Numbered from the stretch's first letter, positions 14,113 through 22,834 are shown. The stretch is 30,989 nucleotides of DNA from an uncultured Erysipelotrichaceae bacterium (GCA_934675465.1 CAKUQM010000022.1:1-30989), one strand, 5' to 3'. A program made the numbers and translations. The notes: generated by a model from the letters alone, not told the origin.

Positions 14113-14808
14113 ATGTTAGAGGATCTTAAACAAAAAGTTCTAGAGGCTAATTTATTATTACCTAAATATGGACTTGTTGTCTTTACTTGGGGTAATGTCT
14201 CTGGCATCGATAGAGAAAAGGGTCTTGTTGTAATTAAACCAAGTGGTGTGGATTATGACATTATGAAGGCTGATGATATGGTGGTAACTGATTTAGATGG
14301 TAATGTTGTTGAAGGTAAATTAAAACCGTCTAGTGATTTGGCTACTCATTTAGAATTTTATAAGCATTTTAAGGATATTGGCGGTGTTGTTCATACTCAT
14401 TCAGTGAATGCCGTTGCTTGGGCGCAGGCTGGTAAAGATATTCCAGCTTTAGGAACAACTCATGGTGATTATTTCTATGGTCAAATTCCATGTACTAGAC
14501 TTATGACTGAAAATGAAATTAAAGATAATTATGAATTAAATACAGGCAAGGTGGTTGTTGAAGAATTTGAAACAAGACGTATTGATCCAAATCAAATGCC
14601 TGGAGTTTTAGTTCATTCTCATGGTCCATTTACTTGGGGCAAGGATCCTTTTGATGCAGTACATAATTCTGTTGTGTTGGATACTTTGGCTAAGATGGCA
14701 TTAAAGACTATAAGTATTAATGGGGATGTGGGTTCTATGCAAAAAGAATTGTTGGATAAGCATTTTTTAAGAAAACATGGTCCTGGAGCTTATTATGGAC
14801 AAGGGTAG
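14113..14808 (+). CDS. ulaF: L-ribulose-5-phosphate 4-epimerase UlaF/AraD
   Basis: Converts L-ribulose-5-phosphate to D-xylulose-5-phosphate, the last Ula step before the pentose phosphate pathway. The 231-residue protein matches AraD/UlaF throughout: MLEDLKQKVLEANLLLPKYG, TWGNVSGID, IKPSGVDYD, KPSSDLATH (D75), VVHTHSVNA (Zn ligands H94, H96), GTTHGDYFYGQIPCTR (catalytic Asp119), LVHSHGPFTWG (third Zn histidine) and the C-terminal KHGPGAYYGQ with the catalytic tyrosine. Its ATG directly follows the propeller stop, with GGAG just upstream, and its 3' end overlaps the UlaE start. All known catalytic residues appear to be present, in contrast with the shorter class II aldolase at 9962. Confidence 0.95.
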   Translation: MLEDLKQKVLEANLLLPKYGLVVFTWGNVSGIDREKGLVVIKPSGVDYDIMKADDMVVTDLDGNVVEGKLKPSSDLATHLEFYKHFKDIGGVVHTHSVNAVAWAQAGKDIPALGTTHGDYFYGQIPCTRLMTENEIKDNYELNTGKVVVEEFETRRIDPNQMPGVLVHSHGPFTWGKDPFDAVHNSVVLDTLAKMALKTISINGDVGSMQKELLDKHFLRKHGPGAYYGQG

Positions 14809-15658
14809 GGAATATCTTCTTGGCATGTATGAAAAGTCAATGCCAAAGGACTTATCGTGGAAAGAAAAGCTTTTAGCTTGTAAGGAAAGTGGTTTTGATT
14901 GGATAGAAATATCTATTGATGAAACAGATGAGAAGATTTCAAGGCTTTATTGGACTAAGGAAGAAAAGGATGCGTTGTTAAGGGATATGAAGGAAACTGG
15001 AGTTCCTATTTATACGATGTGTTTTTCTGCTCAGAGAAAATATTCACTTGGTTCTTTAGGCAAAGACAAGCATGATAAGGCTATGGAGATAATGGAAAAG
15101 GCCATTGATTTTGCAGCTTATTTGGGAATAAGAATAATTCAATTAGCAGGTTATGATTGTTATTATGAGGATGCTAATGAAGAAACAAGGAATGAATTTG
15201 TTAAGAATTTAAAAATTGCTACAAATATGGCTGCTAAAAAGGGCGTTATTTTAGCTTTTGAGACGATGATGGATAGGCCATTTATTGATACTGTCGAAAA
15301 GGGCATGGAGTTTGTCAATGTTTGCGGTTCTCCATATCTTGGTATGTATCCTGATATCGGTAATTTAGCTGGTGCTAAACGTGATTATGGATATTCTAAA
15401 ACGGTTGTTGATGATTTGAAAACTGGTAGGGGTCATATAGTAGCTTGTCATTTAAAAGAGACTGCACCATTAAAGGATCGTAGCGTTCCTTGGGGAACTG
15501 GCCTTACTGATTATGTCGAGGATATTAGAGTTTTAAAAGAACTTGGTGTAAGAATGTTTAATGGTGAATTCTGGTGTGATTATCCAGATGATTGGATGAA
15601 TTGGCTAAAGACATCTAATAAGTTTTTAAGAGATAAGTTAGATCAAGTATTTGAATAA
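14795..15658 (+). CDS. ulaE: L-xylulose-5-phosphate 3-epimerase UlaE
   Basis: Interconverts L-xylulose-5-P and L-ribulose-5-P. About 287 residues, near-canonical UlaE: LLGMYEKSMPKDLSW, FDWIEISIDETDEKISRL, MCFSAQRKYSLGS, IRIIQLAGYDCYYEDANEET, AFETM, YPDIGNLAG, GHIVACHLKET and NGEFWCDY, with the metal ligands in the AFE, YPD, CHL and GEF segments. ATG 14795 is chosen because GGAG (14785-14788) lies six bases upstream; the ORF extends further to 14777 inside ulaF. It overlaps ulaF by 14 bases, which indicates translational coupling. Another, more divergent copy lies at 7844-8650. Confidence 0.94.
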   Translation: MDKGREYLLGMYEKSMPKDLSWKEKLLACKESGFDWIEISIDETDEKISRLYWTKEEKDALLRDMKETGVPIYTMCFSAQRKYSLGSLGKDKHDKAMEIMEKAIDFAAYLGIRIIQLAGYDCYYEDANEETRNEFVKNLKIATNMAAKKGVILAFETMMDRPFIDTVEKGMEFVNVCGSPYLGMYPDIGNLAGAKRDYGYSKTVVDDLKTGRGHIVACHLKETAPLKDRSVPWGTGLTDYVEDIRVLKELGVRMFNGEFWCDYPDDWMNWLKTSNKFLRDKLDQVFE

Positions 15659-15660
15659 TT

Positions 15661-16470
15661 ATGAAAAAAATATATAAGGATTACTTAGTGGCAACTGATT
15701 TGGATGGCACTCTTTTGAAAGATGATAAGAGAGTTTCTATTCACAGCTTAGATTATATTAACAAATTGATGAAGAAGGGTTTAAATTTTACTATTGCAAC
15801 ATCAAGGCCTTTTTCAGCTACTTCTAAGTATGCTGAGGTATTGAATGTAGATGTTCCTTGTGTCGTATCTTCTGGTTCGATGTTATATGATTTCAATAAA
15901 AAAGAAGTTGTATATTCTGATAATTTAGATAAGAGAATTCTACCTCTATTGTTAAAGGAGTATGGATTCAAAGATATATTTGTTCATTCAACTAAGGGCA
16001 GTTTATTAAGTAAAAGTTGCGTACGCTTCAAACAGTTCAGTGATGAGAATCCAAATTTTAATCCTTTAATTATTGAAGATTGTAATCTTGAAGAATATGA
16101 TTATAGTCAAATAACAGTTTTGCCAGGCGATATCAAAGGATTTATTGCTAGGTATAATGAAATATTCAAGGAATTTGATTTAAATATTTTTGAATGTGGC
16201 AATGGTGGTGTTGCGATAATCAATAAGGGAATTTCTAAGGCTAGTGGAATTAAACTTTTGGCCAATAATCTTAATGTTGAAATGGATAAGGTTTTTGTCT
16301 TTGGCGATAACTATAATGATATTGAGATGATATCTGAATTTAAAAATTCTTTTGCGATGGCTAATGGTGAAGAAGAAATTAAAAAGTTAGCAACTTATAT
16401 TACTGTAGATAACAATCATAATGGTGTTGCCTGTGGTTTAAAGAAGCATTTACCTAAATACATCATCTAA
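15661..16470 (+). CDS. HAD-superfamily (Cof-type) phosphatase
   Basis: A 269-residue Cof-type HAD hydrolase. Motif I is ATDLDGTLLKDD (nucleophile and acid Asp), motif II is TSRPFS, motif III is the Lys in GISKASGIKLL, and motif IV is FGDNYNDIEMI; the C2B cap lies between II and III. Such enzymes dephosphorylate sugar phosphates with broad specificity. It begins two bases after the UlaE stop as the last gene of module 2 and may relieve sugar-phosphate stress from a fast PTS, which is inference. It is followed by a hairpin shared with the convergent LytTR gene. Confidence 0.9.
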   Translation: MKKIYKDYLVATDLDGTLLKDDKRVSIHSLDYINKLMKKGLNFTIATSRPFSATSKYAEVLNVDVPCVVSSGSMLYDFNKKEVVYSDNLDKRILPLLLKEYGFKDIFVHSTKGSLLSKSCVRFKQFSDENPNFNPLIIEDCNLEEYDYSQITVLPGDIKGFIARYNEIFKEFDLNIFECGNGGVAIINKGISKASGIKLLANNLNVEMDKVFVFGDNYNDIEMISEFKNSFAMANGEEEIKKLATYITVDNNHNGVACGLKKHLPKYII

Positions 16471-16495
16471 GTGGTTTAAAAATAGTAATAGTTAT

Positions 16496-16536
16496 AAAAA
16501 GGAACATTTAGTAGAGTATATGAGATGCTCCTTTTT
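16496..16536. terminator. Terminator between module 2 and the LytTR gene
   Basis: A 12-bp stem with one A-C mismatch (16496-16507 with 16525-16536), 17-base loop, A-rich left arm and five T residues at the right arm. It lies between convergent genes and can act on both strands. Confidence 0.65.
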
Positions 16537-16569
16537 AACAGTTGTCTTAATGCATAATGTTGTATGGAA

Positions 16570-17349
16570 CTATTTTCTAGAAAAAATAGCTTGTTTAACT
16601 TCAGTATATTTCTTTTCAGGAATAGGTAAGATAGTACCGTCTTGTAGCTGTAGATTAAAACGTTCTATCTTGGTAACACAACTTGGATTAACTAGGAAAC
16701 TAGTATGTATTCTTAATAGATGATCATTGTATTTGTTTTCAAAGTCACTTAGTTTACCATTGATGGTAATGTTTTCGTTTTTAGTATGAACAATTAGTTT
16801 GGTTGCTTTCTTGATTGTTTCTACATATATAACATTATGAATAGAAATACGATGAACCTTCATATCACATGATTGTAGGGTAATATAGTAATCTGGTTTT
16901 TCAATTAATCTAACAGGTATTCCTGCATTTTCATAATGAACTGGATAAATGGTATCTCTATTATCTTTTTTCCATTCATTACTAACATGTACAAGAACTA
17001 TTTCCCATTTAGACTTGTTTAGATGCCATGATAGTTGTGTTCTTTGATTATGTAAATCAGTATTACCGCTAGGGTAGTGAGTATAGATTTCATAATGAAG
17101 AAGAACTTCATGTGCGTTTTTGTTTAGAGTGATACATTGTACACGAATAGATCCAACAGTGAATGTTAGATTGTGTTCTTCTGAAGAGAAAACATTTATC
17201 ATGTTTTCTCTTCCTCTCATCTCTTGTCCTTCTACCGGTCCAATCCATAATACATCATCACTTAGACTATCAAAAAATGGTTGTAAGTTATTACTATAGT
17301 ATTCAGTAATAATATTTAGTGATTGTTCAATTAATTCATTAGTTATCAT
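16570..17349 (-). CDS. SnoaL-like/LytTR transcriptional regulator
   Basis: A 259-residue protein with an unusual pairing. Residues about 1-130 look like a SnoaL/NTF2-like alpha+beta cone domain (IITEYYSNNLQPFFDSLSDD, VLWIGPVEGQEMRGRENM, RTQLSWHLNKSKWEIVLVHVS), a fold that often binds small molecules. Residues about 150-257 form a LytTR DNA-binding domain (IHNVIYVETIKKATKLIVHT, LLRIHTSFLVNPSCVTKIER). There is no receiver domain or membrane segment, so the first domain probably senses a ligand directly. It is divergent from the small exported protein and the MMPL-GLUG genes, whose expression it probably controls. The start at ATG 17349 has no clear ribosome site. Confidence 0.85.
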   Translation of the reverse strand: MITNELIEQSLNIITEYYSNNLQPFFDSLSDDVLWIGPVEGQEMRGRENMINVFSSEEHNLTFTVGSIRVQCITLNKNAHEVLLHYEIYTHYPSGNTDLHNQRTQLSWHLNKSKWEIVLVHVSNEWKKDNRDTIYPVHYENAGIPVRLIEKPDYYITLQSCDMKVHRISIHNVIYVETIKKATKLIVHTKNENITINGKLSDFENKYNDHLLRIHTSFLVNPSCVTKIERFNLQLQDGTILPIPEKKYTEVKQAIFSRK

Positions 17350-17359
17350 AAGCTAATTA

Positions 17360-17391
17360 TAAGTTATTTAAATAATAAATAAGTCATTTAA
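17360..17391. promoter_or_regulatory. Candidate LytTR direct repeat
   Basis: TAAGTTATTTAA (17360-17371) and TAAGTCATTTAA (17380-17391) are 20 bases apart, facing the same way, in the divergent region between the LytTR gene and the small exported-protein gene. Spacing and sequence resemble LytTR half-sites, which are 9-base elements about 21 bases apart. Binding by the adjacent regulator is inferred. Confidence 0.45.
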
Positions 17392-17438
17392 TTAAAAATA
17401 ATGGAAAATATTTAATTGGTGATTAGAATAATCTTCAT

Positions 17439-17630
17439 ATGAAAAAGATGGTTAAGTATCTAGCTACTATTGGAATGACAGGAATCCTAATATTTTCTAG
17501 TGTTAATCTTGTTAGTGCTGATGATAATCGCACTGAAAAGATTGTAGATAGTATTCCTTTTGTATTGTTGATTACAGAATCAATTGTTGGAATTACAATA
17601 TTATGGTTTGCGTGGAATGAAAAGAGATGA
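17439..17630 (+). CDS. Small exported membrane protein, 63 aa
   Basis: An unrecognised 63-residue protein. It begins with a classical signal sequence (KK charge pair, hydrophobic core to residue 24, likely cleavage after VSA before DDNR), followed by a short polar stretch and a C-terminal TM segment (IPFVLLITESIVGITILWFAW) ending in NEKR. After processing it would be a one-span peptide of about 36 residues. A TAGAAT -10-like element ends nine bases before the ATG and there is no ribosome site, so the message may be leaderless, as for the MMPL gene downstream. It is divergent from the LytTR regulator and could be an accessory subunit of the MMPL transporter. Confidence 0.65.
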   Translation: MKKMVKYLATIGMTGILIFSSVNLVSADDNRTEKIVDSIPFVLLITESIVGITILWFAWNEKR

Positions 17631-17687
17631 GTTTAACACTTGTGTGGATACAAAACTTAAAATATTAGCTTAAATAAAGGATATTTT

Positions 17688-17727
17688 AAATGTTTCCTAT
17701 AAACTTATGTGTTGTATGGAAACATTT
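17688..17727 (+). terminator. Inverted repeat between the small gene and MMPL
   Basis: Perfect 10-bp inverted repeat AAATGTTTCC/GGAAACATTT with a 20-base loop, followed by TTTAATTT. It may terminate the small gene's message. The large loop also fits a protein-binding site upstream of the MMPL promoter. The 176-base gap holds nothing else clear apart from the -10 element at 17794. Confidence 0.45.
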
Positions 17728-17793
17728 TTAATTTGGTATTCAAATTTGCGCAAAAAGAAGATATTAACTAAATATATATTTTAATAGTGGCAC

Positions 17794-17799
17794 TATAAT
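17794..17799 (+). promoter_or_regulatory. TATAAT -10 element of a leaderless MMPL message
   Basis: A consensus TATAAT ends only seven bases before the MMPL ATG (17807). Transcription would start at or within a base of the start codon. No ribosome site is present and no consensus -35 is seen at the proper distance, which fits activator dependence. Confidence 0.6.
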
Positions 17800-17806
17800 A
17801 TTCTTC

Positions 17807-20254
17807 ATGGATAAAAAAGAAGAAAAAAACAAGAACTCAGGGATGGAGAAGATAGCTTCTTTTATTGTTGATAGAAGGAACTTATTTTTTCTAATCTATA
17901 TATTTGCGATACTATTTTCAATCTTTTCTACTGGTTGGGTTCAAGTAGAAAATGATATTACCACTTACTTACCTGATGATACCGAAACAAGGCAGGGTCT
18001 AACGGTGATGAATGATAACTTTGTGACCTATGGTTCGGCTAGAGTTATGGTATCTAATGTAAGTTATGAGAAGGCTATGTCTTTAAAAGATCAGTTAGAG
18101 GACATTGATGGGGTTACTTCTATTGACTTTGATAATAGCAAGGATTCTTTTAATAATGGTTCTGCCTTATTCTCGGTTACTTTTGATGGCGAAGTAGATG
18201 ATGAAATATCTAAGTCAGCTATGAATGAGATTAAGGAAGAATTAAAGGATTATGACTTTTATGTAGATAGTGAAGTTGGTGTGGATACATCGGCTGATTT
18301 GGCTAATGAAATGGTTGTTATTGTTATTGTGGCAGCTATTATTATCGTTATCGTCTTAACATTAACATCAAGATCTTATGCAGAAGTTCCGGTATTGATT
18401 ATGACCTTTGGAGTGGCTGCTATCTTGAACATGGGAACTAACTTCTTGTGTGGTAAGATATCTTTCATTTCTAATTCAGTAACAGTAGTTTTACAGCTAG
18501 CTTTGGCAATCGACTATGCGATTATTTTGTGTCATAGATTTTCTGATGAACATGAAACATTACCGGCAAGAGAAGCTTGTGTTATTGCCTTGTCTAAGGC
18601 AATTCCGGAGATTTCATCTTCATCTTTAACAACAATATCGGGTTTAGCTGCCTTAGGTTTTATGCACTTTGGGATTGGCTTGGATTTGGCTATCGTCTTG
18701 ATTAAGGCAATTTTTTGTTCATTACTTTCGGTATTTACTTTGATGCCTGGTTTGTTGATGCTGTTTTCAAAGTTAATTGATAAGACAGGCCATAAGAAGT
18801 TGTTGCCTGAGATTGATGCAGTTGGCAAGTTTGCGAATAAGACTAAATATATCATTCCACCTATTTTCTTGGTGGTGATTTGTGTTGCCTTCTTCTTTTC
18901 AAATAATTGTCCTTATGTCTATTCATATGATGATTTAGAGACAGCTAAGGCAAGTGATGCTCAGATCGCAAGAAGTCATATTAAGGCTAATTTTGGCAAC
19001 AACAATATGGTGGCTGTTATTGTGCCTAGCGGTAATTATGATAGCCAACGTAATATTTTAAAAGAGATAGACAGACTAGATGGTGTTAAGTCATCTATGG
19101 GTTTAGCTAATATTGAGGCTATGGATGGCTATATGTTGGCTGATGCCCTAAGTCCTAGAGAATTTTCTGAGTTAGCTAATTTGGATTATGAAGTAGCTAA
19201 GGTTTTATATTCAGCTTATGCGGTTAAATATAATCAATATGGTGAACTTATTAATGGCATAGGTAATTATAAGGTGCCTTTGTTTGATATGTTCATGTTT
19301 GTAAAGGGTGAGATGGATGATGGCAATGTATATCTAAATGGTGATGTGCAGGAAACATTAGATGACTTATTTGATCAATTAGATAAGGCTAAACTACAAC
19401 TACAATCAGATGATTATTCTAGAATGGTTGTTTATTTGGATTTACCAGAAGAGAGTGAAGCGACAACCTCGAGTCTAGACAAGATTCATGAGATTATCGC
19501 TAAGTATTATGATGATGATTATTATGTAGTTGGTAATTCTACTTCAGCTATTGATTTGTCTTCTTCATTTATTGGCGATAATACTTTGATTTCTATTTTA
19601 TCTGCGTTGTTTGTAATTATTATCTTATTGTTTACATTCCAATCAGCAGGTTTACCAATACTACTTATTATCGTTATTCAGGGTTCTATTTGGATTAATT
19701 TTGCGGTTCCAACATTAATGGATGAACCATTATATTTCCTAGGATATTTAATTGTTAATTCTATACAGATGGGCGCTAATATCGACTATGCGATTGTTAT
19801 TTCAAGTCATTATAGTGAGTTGAAGAAGAAAATGGAGCCTAAGGAGGCTATTGTTGAGGCCTTGAATAGTTCTTTCCCTACTATCTTTACTTCTGGTTCT
19901 ATTTTGGCTTCTGCTGGTGTTTTGATTTCTAAGATGACAACTAACCCGGTTATCGCGGCTATTGGTGAGTGTTTAGGTAGGGGTACTATTGTGTCTATTA
20001 TCTTAGTATTCTTTGTCTTACCTCAGATTCTTGTTTTGGGAGATAAGATTATTGAAAAGACTTCGTTTAAGATTGAGGCTCCTATTGGTAAGAATATGCA
20101 AAGTACTAGTGGTACTATGGCTTTGAATGGCCGCGTTAGGGGCAAGATTAATGGTTATGTTGATGGTGAGTTCAAGGGCGTTTTGACAGGTCAGTTGAAT
20201 GCACTTGTTTCTACTAAAGAGGAAAAGGGTGATAATGATGAAAAAGAAGCTTAG
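17807..20254 (+). CDS. MMPL/RND-family transporter with bactofilin-like C-terminal tail
   Basis: An 815-residue MMPL-type (HAE3-like) RND permease. TM1 lies at about residues 25-47. A first extracytoplasmic domain (about 48-160) precedes a block of TM segments (about 165-320). TM7 (about 347-365), a second extracytoplasmic domain (about 370-590) and a second TM block (about 591-750) follow. The repeated AIDYAIILCHRFSDE and NIDYAIVISSHYSEL at the equivalent TM4/TM10 positions are typical proton-relay regions. Such pumps move lipids or hydrophobic molecules using the proton gradient. The last 60 residues contain LNGRVRGKINGYVDGEFKG, a glycine-spaced short-strand repeat resembling bactofilin beta-helix turns, then an acidic tail. 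The gene overlaps the GLUG gene, indicating coupled expression. The cargo is unknown. Confidence 0.88.
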   Translation: MDKKEEKNKNSGMEKIASFIVDRRNLFFLIYIFAILFSIFSTGWVQVENDITTYLPDDTETRQGLTVMNDNFVTYGSARVMVSNVSYEKAMSLKDQLEDIDGVTSIDFDNSKDSFNNGSALFSVTFDGEVDDEISKSAMNEIKEELKDYDFYVDSEVGVDTSADLANEMVVIVIVAAIIIVIVLTLTSRSYAEVPVLIMTFGVAAILNMGTNFLCGKISFISNSVTVVLQLALAIDYAIILCHRFSDEHETLPAREACVIALSKAIPEISSSSLTTISGLAALGFMHFGIGLDLAIVLIKAIFCSLLSVFTLMPGLLMLFSKLIDKTGHKKLLPEIDAVGKFANKTKYIIPPIFLVVICVAFFFSNNCPYVYSYDDLETAKASDAQIARSHIKANFGNNNMVAVIVPSGNYDSQRNILKEIDRLDGVKSSMGLANIEAMDGYMLADALSPREFSELANLDYEVAKVLYSAYAVKYNQYGELINGIGNYKVPLFDMFMFVKGEMDDGNVYLNGDVQETLDDLFDQLDKAKLQLQSDDYSRMVVYLDLPEESEATTSSLDKIHEIIAKYYDDDYYVVGNSTSAIDLSSSFIGDNTLISILSALFVIIILLFTFQSAGLPILLIIVIQGSIWINFAVPTLMDEPLYFLGYLIVNSIQMGANIDYAIVISSHYSELKKKMEPKEAIVEALNSSFPTIFTSGSILASAGVLISKMTTNPVIAAIGECLGRGTIVSIILVFFVLPQILVLGDKIIEKTSFKIEAPIGKNMQSTSGTMALNGRVRGKINGYVDGEFKGVLTGQLNALVSTKEEKGDNDEKEA

Positions 20255-22814
20255 CTTGATGGTTACTTTGTTGTTGATGTTGACTTTATTTCCTTATGCA
20301 GTACATGGCGAGGACAATGTTTTTGAGCTTAATAATCTAAATGATTGGAATAAATTAGTTAAGTTGTGTGTTCTTGATACTAATAGTGAGGGTTTGACTG
20401 TTAATTTGAATGCTGATTTGGATTTTAAGGATGGTTTTACTTCTATTCCTTATTTCAATGGTACTTTTAATGGGAATAATCATAAGCTAGTTAATATTAC
20501 TTTAGATAGCGATGAAACAAATGTTGGTGTTTTTAGAATTACTGGTAAGAAGGCTGATATCAATAATATAAATGTTGAATATAGTGTTGATAGTAAGGCT
20601 AATAATCTAGGTTTTATAGGCTATAACCAGGGTAAAGTTTCAAATATTAATGTTGATTCTAAAGTGCTTGCTAATAGTGATGTTGGTATGGTAGTTGGTT
20701 ATAATGCCAGTGGTGCTTCAATTATTGATTGCCAAAGTTATGGTGATATTTATGGTAAGCATTATGTTGGTGGTATCGTTGGCGTTAACTATGGTTTGGT
20801 TAAGAATTGTTTCAATAGAGCTAGGGTTAATGATTATGTTTTAGATGATAATGTTGATATTAATTCTATTAGTTTAGAGACTTTAAAGTCTAGTGAGAAT
20901 GTCGCTAGTATCACTGATATTGGTGGCGTTGTTGGTAGCAATTTTGGTTCTGTTAAAACGTGTGTTAATTATTCTATAGTTGGTTATGAACATGTTGGCT
21001 ATAACATTGGCGGTGTTTGTGGAAGTCATTCAGGTTATATTGAGTCTTGTGTTAATTATGGCGAGGTCTATGGTCGTAAGGAAGTAGGCGGTATTGTAGG
21101 CCAATTTGAGCCTTGCATGGAGCTTAATTTTAATGAGGATTACCTTCAGCGTATGCAAAGACAGATTAAGAGTGTTTCTTCTTCTGTTGACGCCTCTATT
21201 AATGAAGTTAAGAATATCAATGATAATAATAGCAATGGTTTGAAGGATATTTCTAATAGTTTAAAAGAGGCTAATGATGCGATTGATGTCTTGTTGAAGA
21301 GTGGCTTTGTCTATAATGAAGAGGATCATACTTTCTCAAGAAGTGATGAGTATGAGAGTGCAAGGGCTTCTTTGTCCGCTTGTTTATCTAATGCGTTTAA
21401 TACGATGGAGAATCTTTCTAATTCTAATAAGGATGCCAGTAGTGATTTAAATGATGATTTGAAGAATGTTAATAATAATTTGAAAGCCTTAAGTAATACG
21501 ATGGTTAATTTTGCGGATTCTTTGACTAATGAGAAGCTAACTTTTGAGGATGTTTCTCTTAAAAGTAGTGAGGATATTGTAGAAGGTAAGTTAACTAAGT
21601 GTAGTAATAAGGGCAGTGTCAGTGGTGATATCAATGTTGGTGGTATTGCGGGTGCTGTGGCTAAGGAGAATGATTTAGATCCTGAGGATGATTTTTCTAT
21701 TACTGGTCAAACATCTTTGAATATGACTTATAAGGTTAGGGCAGTGCTTATTGATAGTGTTAATGAGGGTACTATCTTTTTGAAGAAGAACAATGCGGGT
21801 GGTATTGTTGGTAATCAAGATTTGGGTTTGATTAAGAATAATATCAATTATGGCTTGTTGGATTGTGAAGATGGCTCTTATATTGGTGGTATTGTTGGGT
21901 TATCTTTGGCTAATGTGAATAATAATTATGCGAAGTGTTTTATCTATGGTAGCGACTATGTAGGTGGTATTGTAGGTAGGGGTAAGAAACTTAATGATAA
22001 TGGCTCTTTGGCTCAAATTAAAGAGGCTACAAATAATGTTGGTATGATTATGGGTGGTCTTGTTGGTGATGAGTTGGCTGAAAGTAGTGATGATATTAAT
22101 GGCAATTATTATCTTTATGGCGGTTATGGAGCTATTGATAATATTTCTTATGGTGGCAAGGCATATCCTATTTCTTATGATGAGTTAAAGGATTTAGATA
22201 TCGTTGATGATTTAAAGAAGATTAATATTTATTTTGTGAATGATAAAAAGTGTATCTTAAAAGAGACCATAGAATATGGTAATTCTTTACCTTTAAGCAA
22301 GGTTCCTTATATTGATGAAAAGGATAATGATTATGCTTTGTGGGATGGCTTGAGTGATGGCATTCTTAATAATGTTACAAGGGATTTGTTGTTTAAGTGT
22401 GATTTTAATGATGTTTATCCTTCTATTTCTTCTAGCGAAGAGCCTTTGGCTTATGTGGTGGCTGATGGTAAGTTCTTTATGGGTGATAGCTTGTCTTGTG
22501 TGGTTGAGGCCAAGGATAAAAATGAGATTACTTATAAGCTTAACTTTAAGCTTGGTAATAATTCTTTGTGTAATGATTTAAGAATTTATACTAATAGTTA
22601 CGATAAGTATGAAGTGTATGTGAATGGCGAGAAGGTTGATTATACAGAAGATGGTAGATACTGCGTAATTGCTTATGATAATAAGGCTGATAGTATTACT
22701 GTTAAGAAACTTAATGATTATTCTTACTTGTTGTATTGTGCTTTAGGTGGTGTTGTTGTCCTTGTGACTTTGGGTATTGTTAGAAGGAAACATAAGAAGA
22801 AAAAAGCCGACTAG
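20238..22814 (+). CDS. GLUG-repeat surface protein, membrane anchored
   Basis: A large exported protein of about 858 residues. A signal peptide (MKKKLSLMVTLLLMLTLFPY, cleavage near VHG) is followed by GLUG repeats at about residues 125-300 (VGGIVGVNYGLVKNC, GGVCGSHSGYIESC, VGGIVGQFEP). Next come a polar helical region rich in Asn, Ser and heptad-like Leu (about 304-445), a second GLUG block (about 450-620), and a beta-rich C-terminal domain. A final TM segment (about 826-848) precedes a KHKKKK stop-transfer tail. It has no LPXTG motif. ATG 20238 is chosen because GGTGAT just upstream can pair with 16S rRNA, and the start falls inside the MMPL 3' end. Co-translation with MMPL suggests it is a periplasm- or wall-facing partner of that transporter, which is inference. 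Confidence 0.85.
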   Translation: MKKKLSLMVTLLLMLTLFPYAVHGEDNVFELNNLNDWNKLVKLCVLDTNSEGLTVNLNADLDFKDGFTSIPYFNGTFNGNNHKLVNITLDSDETNVGVFRITGKKADINNINVEYSVDSKANNLGFIGYNQGKVSNINVDSKVLANSDVGMVVGYNASGASIIDCQSYGDIYGKHYVGGIVGVNYGLVKNCFNRARVNDYVLDDNVDINSISLETLKSSENVASITDIGGVVGSNFGSVKTCVNYSIVGYEHVGYNIGGVCGSHSGYIESCVNYGEVYGRKEVGGIVGQFEPCMELNFNEDYLQRMQRQIKSVSSSVDASINEVKNINDNNSNGLKDISNSLKEANDAIDVLLKSGFVYNEEDHTFSRSDEYESARASLSACLSNAFNTMENLSNSNKDASSDLNDDLKNVNNNLKALSNTMVNFADSLTNEKLTFEDVSLKSSEDIVEGKLTKCSNKGSVSGDINVGGIAGAVAKENDLDPEDDFSITGQTSLNMTYKVRAVLIDSVNEGTIFLKKNNAGGIVGNQDLGLIKNNINYGLLDCEDGSYIGGIVGLSLANVNNNYAKCFIYGSDYVGGIVGRGKKLNDNGSLAQIKEATNNVGMIMGGLVGDELAESSDDINGNYYLYGGYGAIDNISYGGKAYPISYDELKDLDIVDDLKKINIYFVNDKKCILKETIEYGNSLPLSKVPYIDEKDNDYALWDGLSDGILNNVTRDLLFKCDFNDVYPSISSSEEPLAYVVADGKFFMGDSLSCVVEAKDKNEITYKLNFKLGNNSLCNDLRIYTNSYDKYEVYVNGEKVDYTEDGRYCVIAYDNKADSITVKKLNDYSYLLYCALGGVVVLVTLGIVRRKHKKKKAD

Positions 22815-22829
22815 TTTTTTTGGGTCGGC
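22806..22829 (-). terminator. Terminator-like hairpin facing leftward after the TnpB element
   Basis: Stem GCCGAC/GTCGGC (22806-22811 with 22824-22829) is followed on the minus strand by six T residues, so it would stop leftward transcription from tnpB. On the plus strand its T run is in the loop, a poor arrangement for terminating the GLUG operon. It overlaps the last codons of the GLUG gene, so part of it could be coding coincidence. Confidence 0.45.
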
Positions 22830-22834
22830 GAGGA

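Noticed and set aside
20600..22100. Repetitive glycine-rich stretches in the GLUG gene as a possible DNA repeat or CRISPR array
   Set aside because: The repetition is at protein level (GLUG motifs), the DNA copies vary, and spacing is irregular; no CRISPR array is present in the window.
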